This document shows positions 35,109 through 43,091 of a DNA stretch of 64,000 nucleotides, piece by piece. The first letter of the stretch is position 1; each line of letters begins with the position of its first letter. The stretch spans positions 2,542,001 to 2,606,000 of the forward strand of contig NZ_VFMQ01000001.1 in assembly GCF_006715175.1 (NCBI RefSeq), in the 5' to 3' direction. The stretch is from Curtobacterium citreum. GTDB taxonomy: Bacteria > Actinomycetota > Actinomycetes > Actinomycetales > Microbacteriaceae. Made by a program: the position numbers and the translations under genes. A model generated the notes under the pieces. It did no database searches. It was not told where the DNA came from and saw nothing but the letters and a program-made list of their open reading frames with translations.

Positions 35109-36245
35109 TCAGTCGTCGAAGTGCGACGCCGCCGCGCGGGCCCGGTAGACGACGTCGTCGACGTCCTCGCCGAGCACCGTGACGTGTCCGACCTTCCGAC
35201 CCGGCCGGGGGGCCTTGCCGTAGAAGTGGTACTTCGCCTCGGGGAAGGCCTCGAGCGCCCCCGGGTACCGTGCGGCGAGGTCGCCGTCCTCCGGACCGCC
35301 GAGCACGTTGACCATCACGGCCGCCGGAGCGTGCATCCCGGTCGCACCGAGGGGCAGGTCGAGGACGGCCCGCAGGTGCTGCTCGAACTGGCTCGTCGTC
35401 GCGCCGTCGATCGACCAGTGCCCGGTGTTGTGCGGACGCATGGCGAGCTCGTTGATGAGCACACGGTCGTCGGCCGTCTGGAACAGCTCGACGGCGAGCA
35501 CCCCCGTCACGTCGAGCTCCTCGGCGATCCGCACGGCGATCGACTCGGCCAGGTCGGCGAGCCGTCCGGCCGACGCCGGCGCGGGCGCGAGGACCTCGGC
35601 GCACACGCCTTCCCGCTGCACGGTCTCGACGAGCGGCCACGCGACGACCTGCCCGGACGGTCGCCGCGCGACGGACTGCGCGAGCTCCCGGGTGAACGGC
35701 ACGAGTTCCTCGACCAGGAGTGCCTGGTCACCGGCGGCCTCGGCGACGGCGGCGAACCAGTCGTCGACCTCGGCGGCGTCGGACACGACCCGCACGCCCT
35801 TGCCGTCGTACCCGCCGCGTGGGGTCTTCACGACGGCGCGACCGCCGTGGTCGGCCAGGAAGTCGGCGAGTTCACCGGAGTCGCGCACCGCTGCCCAGTC
35901 GGGCACGGGGAGTCCGAGCGCGCTCAGTCGGCGCCGCATCGTGATCTTGTCCTGCGCGACGGCGAGGGCGGACGGCCCCGGGTGCACCGCCACGCCCGCC
36001 TCGACGAGGGCGCGCAGGACGTCCTGGGGCACGTGCTCGTGGTCGAACGTCACGACGTCGACCTCCCGCGCGAAGCCGAGGACCGTGGCGGCGTCGTGGT
36101 AGTCGCCCTCGGCCGTGGCCGCGATCGCCGCGGACATGCCGGGGCCCTCCGCCAGCACCCGGATGTCGAGACCGAGCTCCACGGCCGCGGGGACCATCAT
36201 CCGAGCGAGCTGGCCGCCACCGACCACTCCGACGCGCAACGCCAT
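35109..36245 (-). CDS. purK: N5-carboxyaminoimidazole ribonucleotide synthase
   Basis: A 378-residue ATP-grasp enzyme converting AIR to N5-CAIR, the substrate of PurE. G-V-V-G-G-G-Q-L-A-R-M-M at the N-terminus, T-P-R-G-G-Y-D-G-K-G in the grasp domain and N-E-L-A-M-R-P-H-N-T-G-H-W are standard. ATG 36245 is chosen over upstream starts because GGAAGGAA lies 8 nt before it. Divergent from the GtrA-like gene. Confidence 0.96.
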   Translation of the reverse strand: MALRVGVVGGGQLARMMVPAAVELGLDIRVLAEGPGMSAAIAATAEGDYHDAATVLGFAREVDVVTFDHEHVPQDVLRALVEAGVAVHPGPSALAVAQDKITMRRRLSALGLPVPDWAAVRDSGELADFLADHGGRAVVKTPRGGYDGKGVRVVSDAAEVDDWFAAVAEAAGDQALLVEELVPFTRELAQSVARRPSGQVVAWPLVETVQREGVCAEVLAPAPASAGRLADLAESIAVRIAEELDVTGVLAVELFQTADDRVLINELAMRPHNTGHWSIDGATTSQFEQHLRAVLDLPLGATGMHAPAAVMVNVLGGPEDGDLAARYPGALEAFPEAKYHFYGKAPRPGRKVGHVTVLGEDVDDVVYRARAAASHFDD

Positions 36246-36374
36246 GCTGTACGTTCCTTCCGGCTTCCGGGCGGCGGGACAGAGCCACCCGTCTACACTG
36301 TTCCGAGGCCGCACTCCGGCCCCGCCGATCGGCCAGATCGGCCGGAGACAACTCTACGGAATCCGGGAGGCCTC

Positions 36375-36869
36375 GTGCGGCGACTCATCGCTCAGCTGGC
36401 ACGCTTCGGCATCGTCGGCGCGGTGGGCTTCGTGGTCGACCTCACCGTCTTCAACGCGCTGCGGGCGACCGTGCTCTCGCCGGAGGAGGTCCACTCCGGA
36501 CCGTTCTGGGCGAAGGTCTGCTCGACGATCGTCGCGATCTTCGTGAACTGGATGGGCAACCGGTACTGGACGTTCCGGCACCAGCGCCGCTCGGTCGCCG
36601 CGAAGGAGGGCGTCGAGTTCGTCGTCGTGTCCCTCGGCGGCATGGCGATCTCGCTCGGCTGCCTCGGGATCTCGCACTACGCCCTCGGGTTCACGTCCGC
36701 CCTGGCCGACAACATCTCCGGCAACGTGATCGGCCTCGTGCTCGGCACGGCGTTCCGGTTCTGGCTCTACAAGGTCTGGGTGTACCACCCCGACCGCGTC
36801 GCCCGCGAGGGCGAAGCGACGGACGGTGCGGTCGCCGACACCGTCGACGACCGCACCGTCACCCGCTGA
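36375..36869 (+). CDS. GtrA-like membrane protein
   Basis: A 164-residue protein with four membrane segments, matching the GtrA family (F-G-I-V-G-A-V-G-F near the N-terminus, N-W-M-G-N-R-Y-W-T-F-R in the middle, F-R-F-W-L-Y-K-V-W-V-Y at the end). These proteins are thought to flip polyprenyl-linked sugars. GTG 36375 has GGGAGG close upstream. The frame is open for over 1 kb upstream but only as a shadow of purK. A GtrA gene next to purK is also known in mycobacteria. Confidence 0.85.
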   Translation: MRRLIAQLARFGIVGAVGFVVDLTVFNALRATVLSPEEVHSGPFWAKVCSTIVAIFVNWMGNRYWTFRHQRRSVAAKEGVEFVVVSLGGMAISLGCLGISHYALGFTSALADNISGNVIGLVLGTAFRFWLYKVWVYHPDRVAREGEATDGAVADTVDDRTVTR

Positions 36870-36882
36870 CGGTCGGGCGCGC

Positions 36883-38190
36883 TCAGCGCCCCATGCCCCG
36901 CACGGTGAAGCCCGCGGCGGTCCACGCGTCGCGGTCCAGGCAGTTCCGCCCGTCGAGCACGACCGGGGCGGCCACGAGCTCGGCGACGGCCGTCGGGTCG
37001 AGCTCGCGGAACTCCGCCCACTCGGTCAGGACGAGCACGAGTTCGGCGCCCTGCAACGCCTCGGCGGCGGAGTCGACGGTGGTCAGCTCCGGGTGCACCC
37101 GGGCGGCCGTGTGGTTCGCTGCCGGGTCGTACCCGGCCACGGTCGCGCCGAGTTCGGTCAGCCGGGCCGCGATGTCGAGCGCCGGCGAGTCGCGGACGTC
37201 GTCCGAGTTCGGCTTGAACGCGAGTCCGAGGACCGCGACGCGCCGCCCCGCGACGGACCCGCCGAGGAGCTCGCCCGCGAGCGTGACGACGTGCGCCCGA
37301 CGACGGAGGTTGACGGCGTCGACGTCGGCGAGGAAGGCCAGCGACTCCCCCACGCCGAGCTCGTCGGCGCGGGCCTGGAACGCACGGATGTCCTTCGGCA
37401 GGCAACCGCCGCCGAAGCCGAGCCCGGCGTTCAGGAACTTGCGACCGATCCGGTCGTCGTGGCCGATCGCGTCGGCGAGCGCGGTGACGTCCGCACCGGC
37501 GACCTCGGCGATCTCGGCCATCGCGTTGATGAACGAGATCTTCGTCGCGAGGAACGCGTTCGCGCTGATCTTCACGAGCTCGCTCGTCGGCATGTCGACC
37601 ACGAGTCGCGGGGTCCCTGCGGCCAGCGCCTGGGCGTAGACCTCGTCGAGGACGGCGACGGCGCGTTCGCCCTCGGGGCCGTCCGGGACGCCGTACACGA
37701 AGCGGTCGGGCGAGATGGTGTCCTGCACGGCGAAGCCCTCTCGGAGGAACTCGGGGTTCCACACGAGCGTCGCGCCCGGGACGGCAGCGGACACCTGCGC
37801 GGCGAGCCGCACGGCGGTCCCCACCGGCACGGTCGACTTCCCGACGACCAGGTCGCCCGCGGTCAAGTGCGGCAGCAGGGCCTCGACCGCGGCGTCGACG
37901 TAGGTCAGGTCCGCTGCGCCGGTCGGGCCCTGCGGCGTCCCGACGGCGAGGAAGTGCACCTGGGACCCCGCGACCGCCGCGGTGTCGGTCGTGAACTCGA
38001 TGCGGCCGGAGGCCAGTGCCTCGCCCAGGATCTCGGGGAGCCCCGGTTCGAAGAACGGGGCGTCGCCGGCGGCGAGCCGTTCGATCTTGCCGGGGTCGAC
38101 GTCGATCGCGACGACCTCGTGTCCGAGCTTGGCCATGGAGGCGGCGTGCACGGCACCGAGGTACCCGCAGCCGATGACGGAGATACGCAC
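36883..38190 (-). CDS. ugd: UDP-glucose 6-dehydrogenase
   Basis: A 435-residue dehydrogenase oxidising UDP-glucose to UDP-glucuronate. The N-terminal I-G-C-G-Y-L-G binds NAD, V-G-K-S-T-V-P-V-G-T follows, and the catalytic cysteine lies in G-F-G-G-G-C-L-P-K-D. The C-terminal Rossmann domain has L-A-F-K-P-N-S-D-D-V-R-D-S-P. GTG 38190 is preceded by TACCGT at 6 nt, so leaderless. It is an addition to the otherwise conserved purK-gtrA-PH-birA order and could supply glucuronate to the surface glycan. Confidence 0.94.
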   Translation of the reverse strand: MRISVIGCGYLGAVHAASMAKLGHEVVAIDVDPGKIERLAAGDAPFFEPGLPEILGEALASGRIEFTTDTAAVAGSQVHFLAVGTPQGPTGAADLTYVDAAVEALLPHLTAGDLVVGKSTVPVGTAVRLAAQVSAAVPGATLVWNPEFLREGFAVQDTISPDRFVYGVPDGPEGERAVAVLDEVYAQALAAGTPRLVVDMPTSELVKISANAFLATKISFINAMAEIAEVAGADVTALADAIGHDDRIGRKFLNAGLGFGGGCLPKDIRAFQARADELGVGESLAFLADVDAVNLRRRAHVVTLAGELLGGSVAGRRVAVLGLAFKPNSDDVRDSPALDIAARLTELGATVAGYDPAANHTAARVHPELTTVDSAAEALQGAELVLVLTEWAEFRELDPTAVAELVAAPVVLDGRNCLDRDAWTAAGFTVRGMGR

Positions 38191-38196
38191 GGGTCG

Positions 38197-38202
38197 ACGG
38201 TA
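38197..38202 (-). promoter_or_regulatory. Leaderless -10 box for ugd (TACCGT)
   Basis: TACCGT then CGACCC then the ugd GTG on the minus strand. Confidence 0.45.
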
Positions 38203-38242
38203 CCGGACGCCGAGACACGAGTGCCCCTCGACGAACGGGCGG

Positions 38243-38761
38243 TCAGTACCCGCCGACGATGTCGTCCCAGTCGGGCTCGCGGTGTCGGCGCCGTGCCTCG
38301 TGCGCCTCGACCAGGTCGTGCAGCACGGCGACGACCAGGTCCGCGTGCGGGACGTCCCCGAGCACGACGGGCGTGTCGTCACCGGGGAACACCAGGACGT
38401 CGCCGGACCGCCAGACGCCCTGCAGTCCGCGCCGGCGCACGGTGACGTCGTACCCACGCGAGTGCAGGAGCTCCCGCCGCGTGCGGGTGCCGAGTCCGTG
38501 CACGACGACGAGCCGCCGGGTCGTGACGACGTAGCGCTCCGACATCCACCGGAACAGCGGGACGAGCCCGCCGAGGACGACGAGCAGGACCGTGACGGCG
38601 GCCACCACGACGTTGACCCAGGCGAGTTGGGCGCGGAACACCCCGAACCCGAACCCCCCGGCCGCGGCGACCAGGAGCACGAAGACCGCCGGGCGCACGA
38701 GCCGGCGTGCGTGCGGTCGGAGCCGCGCGACGACGCGTTCGGGCGGCGGCTCGGCGGTCAT
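38243..38761 (-). CDS. PH-domain (bPH2) membrane protein
   Basis: A 172-residue protein with two membrane segments (about 22-42 and 47-67), then a bacterial PH-like domain with S-E-R-Y-V-V-T-T-R-R-L-V-V and S-R-G-Y-D-V-T-V-R-R-R-G. It sits directly after birA, as its counterpart does in mycobacteria. Role unknown. ATG 38761 leaves 4 nt after the birA stop; ATG 38773 overlapping birA is an alternative. Confidence 0.78.
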   Translation of the reverse strand: MTAEPPPERVVARLRPHARRLVRPAVFVLLVAAAGGFGFGVFRAQLAWVNVVVAAVTVLLVVLGGLVPLFRWMSERYVVTTRRLVVVHGLGTRTRRELLHSRGYDVTVRRRGLQGVWRSGDVLVFPGDDTPVVLGDVPHADLVVAVLHDLVEAHEARRRHREPDWDDIVGGY

Positions 38762-38765
38762 GCCG

Positions 38766-39620
38766 TCATGCATACCGCAGGTGGGTGAGGTCCCCCACCG
38801 CGACGCCCCTGGAGCGGCCGTCCCGATCCCGGATCGTGATCCGGCCGTCGTCGTCGATGCCGGTCGCCTCCGCCTCGACGACGGTGCCGTCGGGCAGCTC
38901 CAACCGGACGTGGCGACCGATCGTGCCGCACGCCGCACGGACGCCGCACCGGACCGCCTGCGCGTCCGCAGCGCCTGCGGCCAGGGCGGCCACCGCCTCC
39001 AGGACGGTCGTGTGGAAGACGGACAGGACGGCATCGGCCAGCGCGGCCGCCCCGGCGGTCGCGCCCGCCACGGCGAGTGACGTCGCGGTCGGCGTCGGCA
39101 TCGCGTCGGCGGGGATCGTCAGGTTGACGCCGGCGCCGACGACGACGCTGCCGTCGGACGCGACCTGGCACAGGATGCCGCAGACCTTGCGGTCGTCGAC
39201 GAGCACGTCGTTCGGCCACTTCACCGCGACCGTCGGGGCACCGGACCTGGGGACCGGGTCGGTCGGACGGGAGGCGCGCCCCGCGTCGTCCACGCCCGGC
39301 AGCACCGCGGACACGGCGGTCCGCATCGCGGCCCCGGCGACGAGCGGCAACCAGCCGCGGTCGCGGTCCGACAGGTCGGCGCGGACCAGCAGGCTCGCCG
39401 CGAGCGTCTGCCCGGCCGGCGCGGACCAGCTGCGGTCGAGCCGCCCCCGGCCCGCGGTCTGGTCGAGCGTCGCGACGACGCTGCCGTGCGGCCGGTCAGT
39501 GGCGACCGCGAGCAGGTCCGCGTTGGTGGAACCGGTCCGCTCCGGCGCCGCGAACGTGCCACCCGAGCCATCGACGACGGCGCGGGAGCGCGGGAAGGCG
39601 GGCGTCACGAGTGTGGACAT
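38766..39620 (-). CDS. birA: Biotin--[acetyl-CoA-carboxylase] ligase
   Basis: A 284-residue monofunctional biotin protein ligase without the N-terminal DNA-binding domain. G-S-T-N-A-D binds biotin, D-Q-T-A-G-R-G-R-L-D-R-S-W binds ATP, and V-K-W-P-N-D-V-L is the catalytic segment. It attaches biotin to the carrier domain of the acyl-CoA carboxylase encoded nearby. Just before K-W-P-N-D there are about 20 extra residues compared with the usual length, and the DNA there contains the repeat core GCCTCCCGTC. ATG 39620 is divergent from accD, 74 bp apart. Confidence 0.92.
   Translation of the reverse strand: MSTLVTPAFPRSRAVVDGSGGTFAAPERTGSTNADLLAVATDRPHGSVVATLDQTAGRGRLDRSWSAPAGQTLAASLLVRADLSDRDRGWLPLVAGAAMRTAVSAVLPGVDDAGRASRPTDPVPRSGAPTVAVKWPNDVLVDDRKVCGILCQVASDGSVVVGAGVNLTIPADAMPTPTATSLAVAGATAGAAALADAVLSVFHTTVLEAVAALAAGAADAQAVRCGVRAACGTIGRHVRLELPDGTVVEAEATGIDDDGRITIRDRDGRSRGVAVGDLTHLRYA
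39266..39275. repeat. Dispersed repeat core GACGGGAGGC inside birA
   Basis: An exact copy of the 10-bp core that forms the arms of the palindromes at 30272 and 46840. It lies in a proline/arginine-rich insertion of BirA. Confidence 0.4.
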
Positions 39621-39627
39621 GCACGCA

Positions 39628-39633
39628 AATGTA
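39628..39633 (-). promoter_or_regulatory. Leaderless-type -10 box for birA (TACATT)
   Basis: TACATT ends 7 nt before ATG 39620 on the minus strand, one base more than the other leaderless boxes here. Confidence 0.4.
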
Positions 39634-39682
39634 CGGGCAGGAACCGTGGGGGTCCTCCAACCGGGGCCGTCCGGCCCGCCGG

Positions 39683-39688
39683 TAAGGT
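39683..39688 (+). promoter_or_regulatory. Leaderless -10 box for accD (TAAGGT)
   Basis: TAAGGT then GAGCGG then the accD GTG 39695. No ribosome site is possible in a leader of this length. Confidence 0.5.
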
Positions 39689-39694
39689 GAGCGG

Positions 39695-41290
39695 GTGACC
39701 ACAGGAGACACCCCCGACCTCTCGACGACGGCCGGTCGCCTCGCGGACCTGCGCGACCGCTACCACGAGGCCGTGACCGCCGCGGGCGAGGCCGCCATCG
39801 CGAAGCAGCACGCGAAGGGCAAGGGCACCGCCCGCGAGCGCATCGAGCAGCTCCTCGACGACAACTCGTTCGTCGAGTTCGACGAGTTCGTCCGCCACCG
39901 CACCACCGCGTTCGGCATGGACGCCAAGCGCCCCTACGGCGACGCCGTCGTCACCGGTGTCGGCACGATCCACGGCCGGAACGTCGCGGTGTACGCGCAG
40001 GACTTCACGGTCTTCGGCGGCTCCCTCGGCGAGGTCGCCGGCGAGAAGATCATCAAGGTGATGCAGCACGCGCTCAAGACCGGCGTGCCGATCATCGGCA
40101 TCCTCGACTCCGGCGGCGCGCGCATCCAGGAGGGCGTCGTCGCGCTCGGCAAGTACGGCGAGATCTTCCGCCTGAACACCCAGGCGTCCGGGGTCGTCCC
40201 GCAGATCTCGATCGTCATGGGCCCGGCGGCCGGCGGTGCGGTGTACTCCCCCGCCCTCACAGACTTCGTGATCATGGTCGACAAGACGAGCCACATGTTC
40301 GTCACCGGTCCGGACGTCATCAAGACCGTCACGGGCGAGGACGTCGGCTTCGAGGAGCTCGGCGGCGCGCAGACCCACAACGCGGTGTCCGGCGTCGCGC
40401 ACTACCTGGCCGAGGACGAGACCGACGCGCTCGACTACGCCCGCTCGCTCATCGGGTTCCTGCCGGACAACAACCTCTCCGACGCACCCGCGTACGACGT
40501 CCTGCCCGAGCTCGAGACCACCGACGCGGACCACGAGCTCGACACCGTCATCCCGGACTCCACGAACCAGCCGTACGACGTCACGACGATCATCGAGCAC
40601 GTCGTCGACGACGGCGAGTTCCTCGAGGTGCAGCCGCTCTTCGCGCCGAACATCCTCGTCGGCTTCGGTCGGGTCGAGGGTCGCACGGTCGGCATCATCG
40701 CGAACCAGCCGCAGGCCATGGCCGGCACGCTGAACATCGACGCCGGCGAGAAGGCCGCCCGCTTCGTACGGTTCTGCGACGCGTTCGGCATCCCGATCCT
40801 GACCCTCGTCGACGTGCCCGGGTACCTGCCCGGCACCGACCAGGAGTGGACCGGCGTGATCCGCCGCGGCGCGAAGCTGCTGTACGCCTACGCCGAGGCC
40901 ACCGTGCCGCTCGTCACCGTCATCACCCGCAAGGCGTACGGCGGCGCGTACATCGTGATGGGCTCGAAGCAGCTCGGCGCCGACATCAACCTGGCATGGC
41001 CGACCGCGGAGATCGCCGTGATGGGCGGTCAGGGCGCCGTGAACATCCTCTACCGCGCGGAGATCAAGCGCGCCGAGGAGTCCGGCGAGGACGTGGCCGC
41101 AGTGCGCGCGAAGCTCGCGAACGAGTACACCTACAACGTCGCGTCGCCGTACCTGGCGGCGGAGCGCGGTGAGCTCGACGGCATCATCCAGCCGCACGCC
41201 ACGCGCGTGTCCGTCGTCAAGGCCCTGCGGGCGCTCCGGGGCAAGCGCGCGTCGCTGCCGCCGAAGAAGCACGGGAACATCCCGCTGTGA
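39695..41290 (+). CDS. accD5: Acyl-CoA carboxylase beta subunit (carboxyltransferase)
   Basis: A 531-residue carboxyltransferase of the AccD5/PccB type, moving CO2 from carboxybiotin to acetyl- or propionyl-Co[22 protein letters not shown] and the second-half [10 protein letters not shown] are present, and the length is standard. It overlaps accE by 4 nt. The biotinylated alpha subunit is encoded at 47310. Propionyl versus acetyl specificity depends on one pocket residue that I have not tried to assign. Confidence 0.95.
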   Translation: MTTGDTPDLSTTAGRLADLRDRYHEAVTAAGEAAIAKQHAKGKGTARERIEQLLDDNSFVEFDEFVRHRTTAFGMDAKRPYGDAVVTGVGTIHGRNVAVYAQDFTVFGGSLGEVAGEKIIKVMQHALKTGVPIIGILDSGGARIQEGVVALGKYGEIFRLNTQASGVVPQISIVMGPAAGGAVYSPALTDFVIMVDKTSHMFVTGPDVIKTVTGEDVGFEELGGAQTHNAVSGVAHYLAEDETDALDYARSLIGFLPDNNLSDAPAYDVLPELETTDADHELDTVIPDSTNQPYDVTTIIEHVVDDGEFLEVQPLFAPNILVGFGRVEGRTVGIIANQPQAMAGTLNIDAGEKAARFVRFCDAFGIPILTLVDVPGYLPGTDQEWTGVIRRGAKLLYAYAEATVPLVTVITRKAYGGAYIVMGSKQLGADINLAWPTAEIAVMGGQGAVNILYRAEIKRAEESGEDVAAVRAKLANEYTYNVASPYLAAERGELDGIIQPHATRVSVVKALRALRGKRASLPPKKHGNIPL

Positions 41291-41544
41291 GCGGCAAGCA
41301 CGCGGCGGCGGTCCCGACGGACGCCCCGGCGACCGTCGCGGACGTCCGTGTCGTGTCCGGCGACCCCTCGCCCGAGGAACTCGCCGCGGTCGTCGCGGTG
41401 CTGCAGCGTCAGGCCGACGAGGCCGCGGCGCTCGGTCGCGCCGAGGTCACGGTCTCTCCGCGAGCCGGCTGGGACGCCTCGGCTGCCGGTCTGCGGCAGC
41501 CGCTGCCGCACGGCCACGGGGCGTGGACGCGCTCCCTGCGCTGA
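41287..41544 (+). CDS. accE: Acyl-CoA carboxylase epsilon subunit
   Basis: An 85-residue protein of the actinobacterial AccE type, which stabilises the alpha-beta complex. The core [16 protein letters not shown] and the tryptophan-containing end are typical. It is translationally coupled to accD (GTGA overlap) and followed by a terminator hairpin. Confidence 0.88.
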   Translation: MSGKHAAAVPTDAPATVADVRVVSGDPSPEELAAVVAVLQRQADEAAALGRAEVTVSPRAGWDASAAGLRQPLPHGHGAWTRSLR

Positions 41545-41567
41545 GCATCACCGTCCGGACCACCCAC

Positions 41568-41596
41568 AGACCCCCGCCGTTCACCGGCGGGGGTCT
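41568..41596 (+). terminator. Terminator after accE
   Basis: AGACCCCCGCCG and CGGCGGGGGTCT form a perfect 12-bp stem with a 5-nt loop, followed by TTGTG. Confidence 0.8.
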
Positions 41597-41767
41597 TGTG
41601 CCGACGGGGGTATCCGGGCGACGATGTACCCCTGTCCGTCCCCGGACACGCGGACACGCACCCCGCGGTGCGCTGGGCAGGTCGGGACGGTGTCGCGGCC
41701 GGTCTGCCCGCAGACGGGGGGCACGCAGCCCCGCCCGGGCCCGTCGTGGGCGAATTTGTCCCCCATA

Positions 41768-41857
41768 ATGACGACTGACACGACGCTCGGCGACGGGCAC
41801 ACTAGTGCGTGTTCGGTGTCCTTCTACGAAGAACATCGCAGGTCGGTGGCCGACTAG
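41768..41857 (+). CDS. Possible 29-residue small protein or leader peptide
   Basis: ATG 41768 to TAG 41857 encodes M-T-T-D-T-T-L-G-D-G-H-T-S-A-C-S and then V-S-F-Y-E-E-H-R-R-S-V-A-D. The composition is unlike shadow frames here (no R/P/A runs; codons with T and A in first positions). No ribosome site is seen, and CATAAT overlaps the start, so a leaderless start does not fit well. I do not recognise it; a non-coding RNA would explain the same signals. Confidence 0.25.
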   Translation: MTTDTTLGDGHTSACSVSFYEEHRRSVAD

Positions 41858-41923
41858 GGTACGACGTCGCCGACCAGCTACGAGCCAGGGCGATATTCGG
41901 GTTGTCGCTCAGACTCGGGTCGC

Positions 41924-41953
41924 GAACGGGCCGGTCCTCGGACCGGCCCGTTC
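41924..41953. terminator. Strong hairpin (14-bp stem)
   Basis: GAACGGGCCGGTCC (41924-41937) pairs perfectly with 41940-41953. It can end a plus-strand transcript from the region above or the minus-strand operon that ends at 42000. Confidence 0.6.
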
Positions 41954-41999
41954 CCCGTCTCCGGGATGCGGTCGTCACCGGCGGTGCCGGCCTCCGGCT

Positions 42000-43091
42000 T
42001 CAGCGCTGGTCGAGGGTCTCGTGCCGCGGGATCTCGAGCCAGACCACGACCGAGTCGTCCTCGTCCTCGTCCTCGTCGTCCTCGTCGTCGAGCCCGGTGC
42101 CGAGCGCGGCGGACTCGCTCGCGGCGGTGTCGAGCCGGAGCCCCACCACCGAGACCGCGGCGTCCGACCCCTCGGCGACGGTGCGCACGATCACGTTGTC
42201 GGCCTCCCGCGCCTGCCGCAGGGCCTCGGCGATCCGGGCGTGCACGCGTCGCAGGTCGTCGATCTCCAGGTCGTCCAGACCGCCGTCGTCGTGCAGCTGC
42301 ACCGTGGCGCCGCGGCGACGGAGGCGCATCACCTCGTCGCGGACGTCGTCGGACAGGAGCGATCGGCCGCGGATCTCGTCCCGGATCGCCTGCTCGAGGT
42401 GCAGGCACTCGTCGCGTTCGTCCGGGGTGAGGTCACCGCCGGTCTCGATCACGCGCTCGAGCATCGGCAGGGCCATCCGCGTCGTCTGGCTGAGCCGGAA
42501 CTGCCGCTCGAACACGTGGGCGTCCTGCGCCGCCTGCCAGTCGGCGGTCTCCTGCTCCGCCCGGACGAAGTCCCGCGTCACCCGGGTCGCCCGGTCCATG
42601 GCGACCGCGAAGCCGGTGGCGATCGCCACCCACGACAGGCTCCCGACGACCCCGAGGCTGCTGAGCGCCGGTCCGGGACCCGCCCACGCGACGACGAACA
42701 CGGCCAGGAACCCGACGCCGACCCACGCGAAGGCGCGACGCCCACGGACGGACAGGACCGTCATGAGCGTGCCGACCGCCGCGACCCACCACGTGGTGGA
42801 GGTCGACGCGGACCCGAGGTCGATGACGGGCGCCTCGATCACGGGCATGACGAGGGCCGTCGCGAGCGAGAAGCACGCGGCCCAGACCGGGAGCGTCCGC
42901 CCGGGCAGGAAGATCGCGACGGCACTCGCGGCGGCGTAGAGCGCCATGCACGCGAGCACCGGGCCGATGTCGCTCACCCGTGGCAGCGACGCCAGTGCGA
43001 GGACGAGGTGGAACAGCGAGAAGAGCGCGGCGAGACCGATCGCGATCCCGGCGGGCAGCGAGACCCTCACGAGCGGCCTCCGGAGCTCCAC
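42000..43091 (-). CDS. Membrane protein resembling a degenerate sensor kinase
   Basis: A 363-residue protein: six membrane segments (about 1-180), then a helical region rich in E/R/Q and a C-terminal part. A-L-R-Q-A-R-E-A-D-N-V-I-V-R in the C-terminal part aligns in style with the N-box region of histidine-kinase ATPase domains, but the Asn/His and the G1/G2 glycines are absent. The phospho-histidine motif also is not seen. A run of twelve mostly acidic residues precedes the end. It overlaps the kinase gene by 25 nt, so it is probably its partner or a pseudokinase. Function inferred from context only. Confidence 0.6.
   Translation of the reverse strand: MELRRPLVRVSLPAGIAIGLAALFSLFHLVLALASLPRVSDIGPVLACMALYAAASAVAIFLPGRTLPVWAACFSLATALVMPVIEAPVIDLGSASTSTTWWVAAVGTLMTVLSVRGRRAFAWVGVGFLAVFVVAWAGPGPALSSLGVVGSLSWVAIATGFAVAMDRATRVTRDFVRAEQETADWQAAQDAHVFERQFRLSQTTRMALPMLERVIETGGDLTPDERDECLHLEQAIRDEIRGRSLLSDDVRDEVMRLRRRGATVQLHDDGGLDDLEIDDLRRVHARIAEALRQAREADNVIVRTVAEGSDAAVSVVGLRLDTAASESAALGTGLDDEDDEDEDEDDSVVVWLEIPRHETLDQR

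Larger units (their letters stand above)
41600..41999. other. 400-bp gene-poor stretch with candidate small transcript
   Basis: No long coding frame is convincing between the accE terminator and the minus-strand gene ending at 42000. The stretch holds an imperfect hairpin (about 41602-41633, arms GACGGGGGTA / TACCCCTGTC) and a comparatively AT-rich patch (41754-41770) with CATAAT. It also holds a 29-codon open frame at 41768-41857 and a strong hairpin at 41924-41953. It reads like a short transcription unit with its own terminator, either a small protein or a small RNA. Confidence 0.45.

Noticed and set aside
41581..41802. Minus-strand frame of 73 codons
   Set aside because: It overlaps the accE terminator, has no ribosome site and no recognisable sequence.
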